A stretch of DNA of 64,000 nt from contig NZ_QYAB01000004.1 in the NCBI RefSeq assembly GCF_016758175.1, positions 186,001 through 250,000 of the forward strand. Reading direction: 5' to 3'. The stretch is from Leucobacter zeae (lineage in GTDB: Bacteria; Actinomycetota; Actinomycetes; Actinomycetales; Microbacteriaceae). The position numbers and the translations under genes are program-made. A model generated the notes under the pieces. That model ran no database searches and was not told where the DNA came from. It was given only the letters and a program-made list of their open reading frames with translations. The stretch's first letter is position 1. Every line of letters starts with the position of its first letter. Shown piece by piece: positions 52,634 through 60,307 of the stretch.

Positions 52634-53851
52634 ATGACCGACCCGACCGATCCCGCGTCCGAGACCGAGCGCCTCCGCGCCACGCTCGACATCACGCACT
52701 CGCTGCTCGCCGCGGTCTCGTCGCCCGACCCCGTCCGCGCGCTCGCGGCGCGCATCGGCACCCTCTGCCGGGGCACCGCCATCATCTACGACGTGGAGGG
52801 GACCATCGTCGCGAGCACGGGCGAGGCGCCGACGCAGCTCGTCTGGAACGAGGTCGCGGCCACCCACCGGCGCGAGCTCTCGCTCGAGATCGGCCGCTGG
52901 CACGTGCGCACGCGACGGGTCGCGCTCCGGGACGGCGTGCATGTGATCGCCATCGCGAGCCGCGGGGCCGAGACGCTCGACCAGATCGGCGACCTGCTGC
53001 TCGACACCTCCGAGCGGCTGCTCGGCGCGGTGCACGGCATCAGGTACGGGGCGACGCAGCGCGACCGGCGCGACAACGAGCAGCTGCTGGCGTCCCTGCA
53101 CGACGGCGTGGTGCCCGCGCGCGAGCACCGCTTCTGGAGCCGCGTCGCGCAGTTCCGCTTCCCCAGCTACGCTCCGGTGCGCGCGCTCGAGCTCGCGCCG
53201 CTCGACGGCGGATCCGCTGTGGAGGCGCACGTGGCTCAGCTCATCGGGAGCGCCCGCTCCGAGGATGTGCCGCTGCTCGTCATGCTCAGGCGCGCCGACA
53301 TGGACTCGCCCGCGACGATCTCGGCGCTGGTCCCCGACTCCGCCGCGGTCGACCGGTGGATCGACGCCGCCTCCGCCCGCTTCCTGCTCGGGGCGTCGGC
53401 GCCGTTCCCGGCGCTCTCCCGCGTCCCCGACAGCGTGCGCGAGGCCGAGACGGCCCTCGGCATCGCCCGCGGCTGGGCGCGCGCCGCCGAGTCCCCTGCG
53501 GGCATCGGCGCGGTGCGCATCGACCGCATCGACCTGGCGACGTGGCTGCTCTCGCACGTCGACCGGCGGCAGCTCGACGACCGCATCGCGCGCACCCTCG
53601 CCCCCATTGACTCGCCCCAGCTGCGCGACACGCTCATCGCCTATCTGGCGAACGGGCAGAACGTCGCGTTCGCGGCCGAGACCCTCTTCGTGCATCCGAA
53701 TACGATCCGCTACCGGCTCGCCCGGATCGAGGAGGCCATCGGCAGCCCCATCGCGTCGGCCTTCGCGCTGTCGAACCTCATCCTGGCGCTCCACCCCGAG
53801 CTCATCGGCCGCGCGTCCGGTCCCGTCGCGCACGGCGCCGACCGGCCGTGA
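52634..53851 (+). CDS. PucR family transcriptional regulator (short form)
   Basis: A 405-residue regulator lacking the classical PucR N-domain. The N-terminal part looks GAF-like (LCRGTAIIYDVEGTIVASTG). The C-terminal helix-turn-helix is ANGQNVAFAAETLFVHPNTI, then RYRLARIEEAIG. It is divergent from hyuAB and is its probable regulator. ATG 52634 follows CGGAGA; an in-frame ATG 45 nt upstream has no site. Confidence 0.87.
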   Translation: MTDPTDPASETERLRATLDITHSLLAAVSSPDPVRALAARIGTLCRGTAIIYDVEGTIVASTGEAPTQLVWNEVAATHRRELSLEIGRWHVRTRRVALRDGVHVIAIASRGAETLDQIGDLLLDTSERLLGAVHGIRYGATQRDRRDNEQLLASLHDGVVPAREHRFWSRVAQFRFPSYAPVRALELAPLDGGSAVEAHVAQLIGSARSEDVPLLVMLRRADMDSPATISALVPDSAAVDRWIDAASARFLLGASAPFPALSRVPDSVREAETALGIARGWARAAESPAGIGAVRIDRIDLATWLLSHVDRRQLDDRIARTLAPIDSPQLRDTLIAYLANGQNVAFAAETLFVHPNTIRYRLARIEEAIGSPIASAFALSNLILALHPELIGRASGPVAHGADRP

Positions 53852-53921
53852 GTCTGGCCGGGGCGCCGGTGACGGGAACCGGCCGGGCGCGGACCGGGCG
53901 CGGGACCGCGCGCGGGACCGC

Positions 53922-54005
53922 GTGTCGGTGAGCGATCCGGCTTCGGTCGGACGCGCACCCGGGTCAACGCCTCACCGACACCGGATCCCCGACCGAAGCA
54001 GGATC
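53922..54005. repeat. Interlocked inverted repeats (pseudoknot order)
   Basis: Four segments in the order A-B-A'-B': A 53922-53934 (GTGTCGGTGAGCG), B 53934-53950, A' 53968-53981, B' 53989-54005. A pairs with A' over 11 bp plus three after a bulge; B pairs with B' over 17 bp with one mismatch. The two stems interlock and cannot both be nested. It lies between a pucR 3' end and the cupin promoter. Confidence 0.55.
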
Positions 54006-54042
54006 CGGATCCGCCATCCGCGCGCCGCGACCGGCGCGGGGC

Positions 54043-54048
54043 TAGGCT
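54043..54048 (+). promoter_or_regulatory. -10 element upstream of the cupin gene
   Basis: TAGGCT, 45 bp before the cupin ATG, which has its own GAGGAGG site. Probable promoter of the cupin-acetyltransferase unit; no clear -35. Confidence 0.4.
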
Positions 54049-54093
54049 GGACGGAGCGCGGCGGGGCGCCGCGCACATCGAGCGAGGAGGGTC

Positions 54094-54405
54094 ATGAGCG
54101 CGGAAACGACGAGCACCGGCACGGGATCGACGGGCGAAGTGCAGCTGGAGAACGAGCACTTCCGGGTCACGCGGTGGACGATCGCCCCGGGCGGGCACAT
54201 CCCGATGCACCGGCACGAGCACGAGTACGTCGTCGTGCCCATGGTCACCGACACCATGCACGTCACGAACGGCGACGGCACGGAGATCGTCGCCGAGCTC
54301 ACCGCGGGCGTGAGCTACACGCGCGCCGCGGGCTCGGAGCACCGCGTCGAGAATCGCGGCGGGACGGCCGACGTCGTCTTCGTCGAGGTGGAGAAGCTGG
54401 CATGA
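54094..54405 (+). CDS. Small cupin-domain protein
   Basis: A 103-residue single-cupin protein. Motif 1 is HIPMHRHEHEYVVVPMV, with metal-binding histidines, and motif 2 is around SEHRVENRGGTADVVFVEV. Small stand-alone cupins may be isomerases, dioxygenases or ligand sensors; the function is unknown. GAGGAGG precedes the ATG. It overlaps the acetyltransferase gene by 4 nt (ATGA). Confidence 0.82.
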   Translation: MSAETTSTGTGSTGEVQLENEHFRVTRWTIAPGGHIPMHRHEHEYVVVPMVTDTMHVTNGDGTEIVAELTAGVSYTRAAGSEHRVENRGGTADVVFVEVEKLA

Positions 54406-54863
54406 GCTCGGGATCGCAGGCCGTCGTCCGGCCGGTCGCGGCGGGCGACCGAGAGGCCTGGGCCGCGCTCTACCGCGGCTACCGCGACTTCTACGCCAAG
54501 CCACACGAGGAGCGGGTCTACGAGACGGTCTGGAGCTGGCTCATGGACGACTCGCACCAGACGCGCGGGCTCATCGCAGAGGTCGACGGGGTGCCGGTCG
54601 GGATCGGGCACTACCGGTCGTTCGCGCGTCCCATCGACGGGGGCAGCGGCATCTACCTCGACGACCTCTTCACGTCGCCCGAGTCGCGCGGGAGCGGTGC
54701 CGGCTCGGCGATCCTCACCCGGCTCGCCGAAATCGCCCGAGACGAAGGCGCGTCGCTCGTGCGGTGGATCACCGCCGACAGCAACGCGACCGCGCGCAGC
54801 CTCTACGACCGGGTCGCCCAGCAGACGCCCTGGGTCACGTACGACCTCTCCCCCGCCGAGTAG
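54402..54863 (+). CDS. GNAT family N-acetyltransferase
   Basis: A 153-residue GNAT. RPVAAGDREAWAALYRGYRD starts the fold; the acetyl-CoA loop is SPESRGSGAGSAILTRLAEI, and GASLVRWITADSNATARSLY is motif B. It transfers an acetyl group to an amine of unknown identity. Translationally coupled to the cupin, so the two probably act in one pathway. Confidence 0.9.
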   Translation: MSSGSQAVVRPVAAGDREAWAALYRGYRDFYAKPHEERVYETVWSWLMDDSHQTRGLIAEVDGVPVGIGHYRSFARPIDGGSGIYLDDLFTSPESRGSGAGSAILTRLAEIARDEGASLVRWITADSNATARSLYDRVAQQTPWVTYDLSPAE

Positions 54864-54940
54864 CGGGGCCTGCGGCTGGGCGGCCGAGGTCAGCGCCGGT
54901 CCGCCCGGGGCGGTTCGGGCCGACGCGGGCACGGGCGCAG

Positions 54941-54970
54941 GCGCTGGCGCTGGCGCTGGCGCTGGCGCTG
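54941..54970. repeat. GCGCTG hexanucleotide array, five copies
   Basis: Five exact GCGCTG units in a row at the left end of the gene-free gap. A simple-sequence tract likely to vary in length. Confidence 0.8.
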
Positions 54971-55023
54971 GCGGCCCACGATGGCGCCTGTCGCGGGCGC
55001 CTGAGCGGCCGTCCACCCGATTG

Positions 55024-55073
55024 CGAGTGAGTTGGTGCGGGTCCCACCCCGCGATCCCGCACCAACTCACTCG
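55024..55073. repeat. Family C palindrome, copy 1
   Basis: Perfect 18-bp arms (CGAGTGAGTTGGTGCGGG and its inverse) at 55024-55041 and 55056-55073, loop of 14 nt containing CCCACCCCG. Closest to the acetyltransferase gene end and able to act as terminator. Confidence 0.75.
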
Positions 55074-55240
55074 GAACCTGGGTCGCGATCGGAACCGGGA
55101 TCCCGGATCGGGATTCGGGATCGCGGGCCAGATTCGGGATCGCGGGCCTACGGGGCTTTGCAATCGATGCGGTCCGCTGGAAACGGACCGCACGCAGAGT
55201 GCCTCGAAGCAGGGCGCCGAGCACCCTCCGCCCCCAAATC

Positions 55241-55291
55241 CGAGTGAGTTGGTACCCGATCCCACCCCGCGGTCCCGCACCGACTCACTCG
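55241..55291. repeat. Family C palindrome, copy 2
   Basis: Arms of 13 bp (CGAGTGAGTTGGT, inverse with one mismatch) at 55241-55253 and 55279-55291. The preceding CGCCGAGCACC and the loop ACCCGATCCCACCCCG are shared with copy 3, so copies 2 and 3 are a tandem duplication of about 129 bp spacing. Confidence 0.72.
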
Positions 55292-55369
55292 GAATCGGAA
55301 TCAGTTTCACGGACCGGCGAGCAACCCAAACCAGCGGTGCAGTGTGCCGAGCACCTTGCACTTCGGTTC

Positions 55370-55420
55370 CGAGTGAGTTGGTACCCGATCCCACCCCGGG
55401 ATCCCGCACCAACTCACTCG
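55370..55420. repeat. Family C palindrome, copy 3
   Basis: Perfect 13-bp outer arms at 55370-55382 and 55408-55420, same loop sequence as copy 2. Lies nearest the thioesterase 3' end. Confidence 0.72.
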
Positions 55421-55598
55421 CGACCGGAAGCGGGATCGGGGTTCGGGATCCGGGTTCGGCTCGGGATCAGGGTTCGGGTCGGGACCTGGATCCGCGTCGG
55501 GCTCGTGGGCCGGGCTCGCAGGCTCCGGGCTCGCAGGCGCCTGGCCACGGCGACCGGGCCGCGGCGACCGGCTCCTCCCCCGTCCAGCCGGCCCGTGC

Positions 55599-55997
55599 TC
55601 AGGCGCGCAGGCGCTCGGTGCCGGCCGTGGTCTCGGTGCGCCCGTGCGCGACCGGGTGCCCGTCGCCGTCGACGGCGACGAACACGATGCTGTCGAGGGT
55701 GAGCACCTCGCGCCCGGTGACGGCGTTCTCCACGCGGCAGGCGAGCGTGATCGAGGTGCGTCCGAAGGCGACGACGCCGTAGACGAGCTCGAGCAGGTCG
55801 CCGCGTACAGCGGTCGAGGTGAAGCCGATCTCGGACATGTGCCGGGTGACGACGTCGATCGTGCCGAGTTGCGACACGGCGACGATCGCGGCTTCCTCGT
55901 CGACCCACTGGAGCAGGCGCCCGCCGAAGAGGGCTCCGTGCTGGTTGAGGTCCTCGGGCTTGACCCATTTCCGCACGATGTGCCGGTAGTCGCTCAT
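55599..55997 (-). CDS. Acyl-CoA thioesterase, hotdog fold (YciA-like)
   Basis: A 132-residue single-hotdog thioesterase. VKPEDLNQHGALFGGRLLQW and VDEEAAIVAV contain the active-site Asn and Asp region; VTRHMSEIGFTSTAVRGDLL matches the YciA/ACOT pattern. It hydrolyses acyl-CoA esters of medium breadth. ATG 55997 lies six bases after TAGGCT (minus strand), so the message is probably leaderless. Confidence 0.9.
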   Translation of the reverse strand: MSDYRHIVRKWVKPEDLNQHGALFGGRLLQWVDEEAAIVAVSQLGTIDVVTRHMSEIGFTSTAVRGDLLELVYGVVAFGRTSITLACRVENAVTGREVLTLDSIVFVAVDGDGHPVAHGRTETTAGTERLRA

Positions 55998-56003
55998 GCC
56001 GCA

Positions 56004-56009
56004 AGCCTA
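56004..56009 (-). promoter_or_regulatory. -10 element of the thioesterase gene
   Basis: TAGGCT on the minus strand, six bases before ATG 55997; leaderless arrangement. Confidence 0.45.
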
Positions 56010-56176
56010 CGGTGCTGTCGGACCCCGGGGGACGCCGATTGCCGGGGCGCTGGGTCCGGCATCACGCCCCGCGCATCACGCTTGGGAGCGCAACGGCCGC
56101 AGCGCCCGCGTCCGTTGCCCGTCGCGCGCGCATCGGTAGCCTGGGCATGCGACAGCAGCGAACGATGAGGAGCACG

Positions 56177-56815
56177 ATGCACGTACCCGGCGAGTCCCGC
56201 CTGGACCAGGAGCATGCGCAGGAACCCCAGACGGCTCCCGAGCCCGGACCGGATCACGCATCCGCCTGGTTGCCTGCGGAGTTCGTGCACCCCCTGCTGG
56301 TCCGCTTCGACGAGCAGACGTACCTGCGCCCGATCCGTGCGTCGGACGTCGACATCGATCTCGTCGCGGTGCGGGCGAACCACGAAGCCCTCCGTCGACA
56401 GTACGGAGAGGCGTGGGACTGGCCGCCCGAGCGCCTCTCGCGAGAAGCCGACGAGGCCGACCTCGCCCGGCACGCCGATGAGGCGGAGCGGCACGAATCG
56501 TTCAACTACGCGATCCTCACCGGAGCCGAGGGAACGGACGACCAGCGCCTGCTCGGCTGCGTCTACGTCGATCCGCCCGGCCCTGCCCACGCCGACGGGA
56601 CCCCCTGCGAGGCCGAGGTCTCCTGGTGGTGCACGGCCGACGCCCCGGCCTCGCTCGCCTCGGGCCTGGCCGAATTCGTACGCGGCTGGATCGCGTCCGA
56701 GTGGCCGTTCACGGCCCCCTGCGCACCGTTCAACGGCTCCGCGCCGACCGGGCCGTGCGCTGGTGTCGACCCATCGCGGCTGTTCGACCGGAATCCCGGC
56801 TGCGACGCGGCGTAG
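56177..56815 (+). CDS. GNAT-like acetyltransferase domain protein
   Basis: A 212-residue protein. The central part (YLRPIRASDVDIDLVAVRAN, FNYAILTGAEGTDDQRLLGC, VYVDPPG) resembles a group of actinobacterial GNAT-like proteins that keep the beta-bulge region but have a weak acetyl-CoA loop. The last 40 residues are unrelated to known motifs. ATG 56177 has GAGGAG; a TAGCCT -10 is at 56137-56142. Function is not assigned. Confidence 0.65.
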   Translation: MHVPGESRLDQEHAQEPQTAPEPGPDHASAWLPAEFVHPLLVRFDEQTYLRPIRASDVDIDLVAVRANHEALRRQYGEAWDWPPERLSREADEADLARHADEAERHESFNYAILTGAEGTDDQRLLGCVYVDPPGPAHADGTPCEAEVSWWCTADAPASLASGLAEFVRGWIASEWPFTAPCAPFNGSAPTGPCAGVDPSRLFDRNPGCDAA

Positions 56816-56932
56816 CCGGCGAACGCCGATCCGCGGAGGTCCGCCGCATCGCGGATCGCGGACGCGAACCGCTCCGCAGCGCGGCAGGTCTCCGCGCAGC
56901 GGTGCCGAACAGGCGGACTGCGCGGCGGAGGG

Positions 56933-57604
56933 TCAGGCCGCGGCCCGCAGCAGTTCGGCGATCTCGCCGAAGCCGAGCTTCTCGGCGTGCTGCAGCGGCG
57001 AGACGCCCCACTGGTCGACCATGCGGGGGTCGGCCCCCGCCGCGAGCAGGATCCGCACGATCTCCTGCTGCTCCGGCCCGCCGTCGCGGAGGATGATCGC
57101 CTCGAGCAGCGGGGTCCATCCGCAGAGGTTGGTGTAGTTGACGTTCATGTCGGGCAGGGAGGCGAGGTACCGCGTCAGCTCGACATAGCCCTTCTCGGCC
57201 GCGGGGTGGATGCCGACGCCGTCGAAGCGAGTCCTGCGGTCGAGGTCGGCGCCGGCGGCGACCGCGCGGCGAGCGACCTCGAGGTCGTCGTTGATGCAGG
57301 CCCACAGCAGCGGGTTGAGCTTGATGCGATTCTGGGCGTCGACATCGGCGCCGGCCTCGACGAGCGCGTCGAACGCCTCGAAGTTGCGGGCGCGGGCGGC
57401 GATGAGCACCGCAGACGAGCGCTGCTGCTCGGTCGTGGCGGTCGCGTTCGCGTCGGCGCCTGCGGCGAGCGCGGCGCGCACCTCGTCGCCGGTCGCGGTC
57501 GCGACGAGCTCGGGCCATCGGACATCGGCCGAGACGGATTCGGGTGCGACGGATTCGGGTGCGACGGATTCGGGTGCGGCGGTTTCAGTCGGCCTTGCGG
57601 TCAT
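56933..57604 (-). CDS. Ankyrin-repeat protein coupled to the DUF2877/carbamate kinase genes
   Basis: A 223-residue protein with about five ankyrin repeats from residue 60 onward: AVLIAARARNFEAFDALVEA, LLWACINDDLEVARRAVAAG, GIHPAAEKGYVELTRYLASL, TPLLEAIILRDGG and SPLQHAEKLGFGEIAELLRA. No enzyme motif is seen, so a protein-binding role is likely. The N-terminus has a threefold 15-bp repeat (APESV). ATG 57604 overlaps the DUF2877 stop by 4 nt, so it is translated with that gene; this suggests a scaffold or regulatory partner for the carbamoyltransferase system. Confidence 0.85.
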   Translation of the reverse strand: MTARPTETAAPESVAPESVAPESVSADVRWPELVATATGDEVRAALAAGADANATATTEQQRSSAVLIAARARNFEAFDALVEAGADVDAQNRIKLNPLLWACINDDLEVARRAVAAGADLDRRTRFDGVGIHPAAEKGYVELTRYLASLPDMNVNYTNLCGWTPLLEAIILRDGGPEQQEIVRILLAAGADPRMVDQWGVSPLQHAEKLGFGEIAELLRAAA

Positions 57605-59088
57605 GCGTGGTCCTCTTCGGAGTCGGGGGCCGGAGTACCGGCCCGAGGTCGTGCGGAGCAATCCGCGGGGTCTGGGCTGCTGGGGTGCGCGGCACTGAAG
57701 CCGGCGACGCCGAGGTCCGACACGTCGACGCCCGATCGGTCGGCGGTGGACGCGCCGGGACCCGACGCCCCGGGTCTCGGAGAGGCGGGCATCGACGCGC
57801 CGGGACCCGGCCGCGCCTGCGAGCGGGAGGCCCGCGGCCCGGGGTCGCGCGCCGCGGACAGCGCGACGTGGGCGTCGACGAGTCCGTGCAGCGCGTCGCT
57901 CCCCGATGTCGACCCGATGCGGGCGGTCGCGGCGAACGCCGCGGTCGCTGCGCCGAGGTCTCCCCCGGCGACCGCCCGTGCGGCGTCGGCGAGGTCGACC
58001 TGGAAGGCTCCGTCGGCCGCCGCGAGCAGGAAGTGACGGCTCACCGGCGTCGTCCGCTCATCCACCGGAACGGACGCCTGCGCCGCGCGAGCGGCTTCGC
58101 CGTCCGTGCGCGGCGCCAGGACACGGGTTCCCGCACCGAGCGCAGCGCGCACGGCGTCCGCCACGGCAGCCCGGGCGACCGCGGCCCCGCTCCCGGGGTG
58201 CGCCGAGAGCAGGCACAGCGCTCCGACGAGGTAGTCGTCGCCGGAGGGCGTCAGGCCGACCCCGAGCCCGATGAGGTCATGGACCGCAGCGTCGAGCGCG
58301 CGATCGGCGGCCTCGACCGAACTCGCCGATGCCGATCCCCCGCCCTGCGCTGCCGAGACCCGCAGCGCGGCCTCGAGCGCGGCGCGGAAGCGGCCGCGCG
58401 CCGCCTCGAGCGCCGTCCGGACCGCGCGTGCGAACGCGGGCTCCTCCCCGAGCGGCACGAAGGACCCGGGGCGCGCCACGGCGGCGAGCAGCACGGAGAA
58501 CCGAGGATCGTCCGGACCCGCGGGACCCGACACGACAGTTCCGGCCGCACCACCGGCGGGATCCGCACCACCGGCGGGATCCGCACCACCGGCGGGATCC
58601 GCACCACCGGCGGGATCCGCTGCACCGATGGAACTCGCGGAGCCGGGGCCGGCACCGGCACCGGCACCGCACGGTACCGGTCGCACGGTGCAGTCCCGGA
58701 CGCGCGCCCCGGTCAGCTCGATCCGGATCTCGCCGAGGGTGAGTATCCCATCGGCGATCCGGGCGGTATCGCCGGCGCGCACGTCCGCGAAGCCCGAGCG
58801 CGCGGTGAGCAGCGCGCCCGGTGCAGGCCGCCCGCCCGAGGCGACGAGCGAGAACCTCCGCCAGGACGATGCGGCGTCACCCGGAACGACGAGATTGACC
58901 GCGTGCGGGAACGCGGACTCGACCCGCGCGAGCAGCGGCGCCCCCGCCGCTCCGCGCAGCAGGGACGTCCACATCCCGTCCATCCCGGTGGCCGGTGCAC
59001 CGACGCCCGAGGCACCGGAGGCGTTGACACCGGCATCGACGCAGGAGGCCCCGGCACCGATCGGCCGGGCACGGTCGATCGCGATCAT
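57601..59088 (-). CDS. DUF2877 protein, YlbF/AllH-like carbamoyltransferase component
   Basis: A 495-residue protein. The DUF2877 signature GLGVGLTPSGDDYLVGALCL is at about residues 275-294, and the beta-rich front region (HAVNLVVPGDAASSWRRFSL) matches the family. E. coli YlbF, with FdrA and YlbE, has been reported to form oxamate carbamoyltransferase. Compared with that protein this one is enlarged by a DPAGGA repeat linker (58547-58618) and a Pro/Ala/Gly-rich C-terminal tail of about 80 residues. The start overlaps the carbamate kinase stop by 4 nt; a later Met near residue 36 is an alternative. Confidence 0.82.
   Translation of the reverse strand: MIAIDRARPIGAGASCVDAGVNASGASGVGAPATGMDGMWTSLLRGAAGAPLLARVESAFPHAVNLVVPGDAASSWRRFSLVASGGRPAPGALLTARSGFADVRAGDTARIADGILTLGEIRIELTGARVRDCTVRPVPCGAGAGAGPGSASSIGAADPAGGADPAGGADPAGGADPAGGAAGTVVSGPAGPDDPRFSVLLAAVARPGSFVPLGEEPAFARAVRTALEAARGRFRAALEAALRVSAAQGGGSASASSVEAADRALDAAVHDLIGLGVGLTPSGDDYLVGALCLLSAHPGSGAAVARAAVADAVRAALGAGTRVLAPRTDGEAARAAQASVPVDERTTPVSRHFLLAAADGAFQVDLADAARAVAGGDLGAATAAFAATARIGSTSGSDALHGLVDAHVALSAARDPGPRASRSQARPGPGASMPASPRPGASGPGASTADRSGVDVSDLGVAGFSAAHPSSPDPADCSARPRAGTPAPDSEEDHA
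58547..58618. repeat. 18-bp in-frame tandem repeat, four copies
   Basis: Four exact copies of GCACCACCGGCGGGATCC inside the DUF2877 gene encode DPAGGA repeats in a linker. Copy number can change without a frameshift. Confidence 0.85.
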
Positions 59089-60107
59089 GCGGTCGCCCGA
59101 CCCGCCCGCCCGGGCCCCTCGCGCTCCGCACGCCCGCCGCGCTCGCCGCTGCCGTCGCTGCCGTCGCTGCCGTCGCGATCGACGTACTCGACGCCGGCGG
59201 CGAGCTCGGGCACGATCTCCGTGCCGATGCGCCGCGCGAGCAGGTCTTCGAGGCGGTCGAGCGGACCGATGAGCGCGCGGCCGCCGGCTCGGGCGACGCG
59301 GATCGCGGCGTCGATCTTCGGCCGCATCGACCCCTCCTCGAACTCCATCGCGGCGACGGCGTCGGCCGATGCGCGCAGGATCCCGCGCTGCTCGGGCGTG
59401 CCCCAGTGCTCGATCACGAAGTCGCCGTCGGTGAGCATGATCAGGGTGTCGGCGCCGATGTCGGCGGCGAGCGCCGCGCTCGCGAGATCCTTGTCGACCA
59501 CTGCCTGCACGCCCACCTGCCTGCCCGAGGACTCCAGCTTCACCGGCACGCCGCCCCCGCCGACGCAGACCACGAGGCTACCGGCTTCGAGCAGGCGGTT
59601 CACGAGCGGCGCCTGCACGATCGACTGCGGCACGGGAGACGGCACGACCCTGCGGAAGAGGTCGCCGTCCTTCGCGATGGTCCAGCGGTACTCGGCGGCG
59701 GCTTCGGCGGCGTCGCTCGCGGAGTACTGCGGCCCGATCAGCTTCGTGGGGCGTTCGAACGCCGGGTCGCTCTCGTCGACGACCGTGGTGGTGAGGATCG
59801 CCGTCACCTCGCGCGCGCCGCCGAGCGCGTTCGCGAGCTCCTGCTGCACGACGTAGCCGATCATGCCCTGGGTCTCCGCCCCGAGGATGTCGAGGGGGTA
59901 GGCGGCGACATCCTGGTATGCGAGATTCTGCAGCGCGAGCAGGCCGACCTGGGGGCCGTTGCCGTGCGTGATCACGACCTCGTTGCCGCTCGAGAAGTCC
60001 GCGAGCGCCGCGCACGCCTCCCGCACGTTCTTGCGCAGGTAGTCCGCGGTCATGGGCTCGCCACGCTTGGCGAGGGCGTTTCCTCCGAGTGCGACGACGG
60101 CGCGCAT
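59085..60107 (-). CDS. arcC: Carbamate kinase
   Basis: A 340-residue amino-acid-kinase-fold enzyme: carbamoyl phosphate + ADP to carbamate + ATP. VVALGGNALAKRGEP, ITHGNGPQVGLLALQ, VVCVGGGGVPV and AVVDKDLASAALAADI are the family motifs. The final 25 residues are a Gly/Asp/Ser/Arg-rich extension with a 9-bp DNA repeat. ATG 60107 has GGAGGAG. It is not linked to arginine deiminase genes but to DUF2877 and fdrA, so it probably harvests ATP from carbamoyl phosphate made by the carbamoyltransferase. Confidence 0.93.
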   Translation of the reverse strand: MRAVVALGGNALAKRGEPMTADYLRKNVREACAALADFSSGNEVVITHGNGPQVGLLALQNLAYQDVAAYPLDILGAETQGMIGYVVQQELANALGGAREVTAILTTTVVDESDPAFERPTKLIGPQYSASDAAEAAAEYRWTIAKDGDLFRRVVPSPVPQSIVQAPLVNRLLEAGSLVVCVGGGGVPVKLESSGRQVGVQAVVDKDLASAALAADIGADTLIMLTDGDFVIEHWGTPEQRGILRASADAVAAMEFEEGSMRPKIDAAIRVARAGGRALIGPLDRLEDLLARRIGTEIVPELAAGVEYVDRDGSDGSDGSGERGGRAEREGPGRAGRATA

Positions 60108-60180
60108 GGCTCTCCTCCGGTGGACGGGCGATGGGCGCGCGGTTCGCGTCGCCTCGATGTGGCCACCGTAACACGCTTTC

Positions 60181-60252
60181 GTATACCAACTGCTCCATCT
60201 TTGGTGAGAATCGCGCCGCTGAGTTCGATTCTTCGCTCGTTCTGGCATACCA
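60181..60252. promoter_or_regulatory. Repeated GTATACCA-like boxes in the arcC/fdrA divergent region
   Basis: GTATACCA at 60181-60188 and GCATACCA at 60245-60252, same orientation, in the 200-bp gap. The second includes TACCAT, a possible -10 for fdrA; the inverse of the first gives TATAC near the arcC start. Candidate operators, regulator unknown. Confidence 0.35.
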
Positions 60253-60307
60253 TGTTGGAGAGAAGATGCGCCGCGGCTCGATTTCGGCGGCGTCGGAGAG
60301 GACCCGG

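Larger units (their letters stand above)
54864..55598. other. 735-bp gene-free, repeat-filled gap
   Basis: Lies between the convergent 3' ends of the acetyltransferase and thioesterase genes. No plausible gene on either strand. It holds a hexanucleotide array, three family C palindromes, a short GCGGTCCG/CGGACCGC hairpin near 55170-55195, and degenerate GGGATCGGGTTC-like repeats around 55430-55500. Confidence 0.75.

Noticed and set aside
55024-55420. CRISPR-like array
   Set aside because: Three repeats of unequal length and spacing, each itself palindromic, and no cas genes; they are family C hairpins.
54697-55782. Open frame through the repeat-filled gap
   Set aside because: Begins inside the acetyltransferase in another frame and consists of translated palindromes; no ribosome site or domain.
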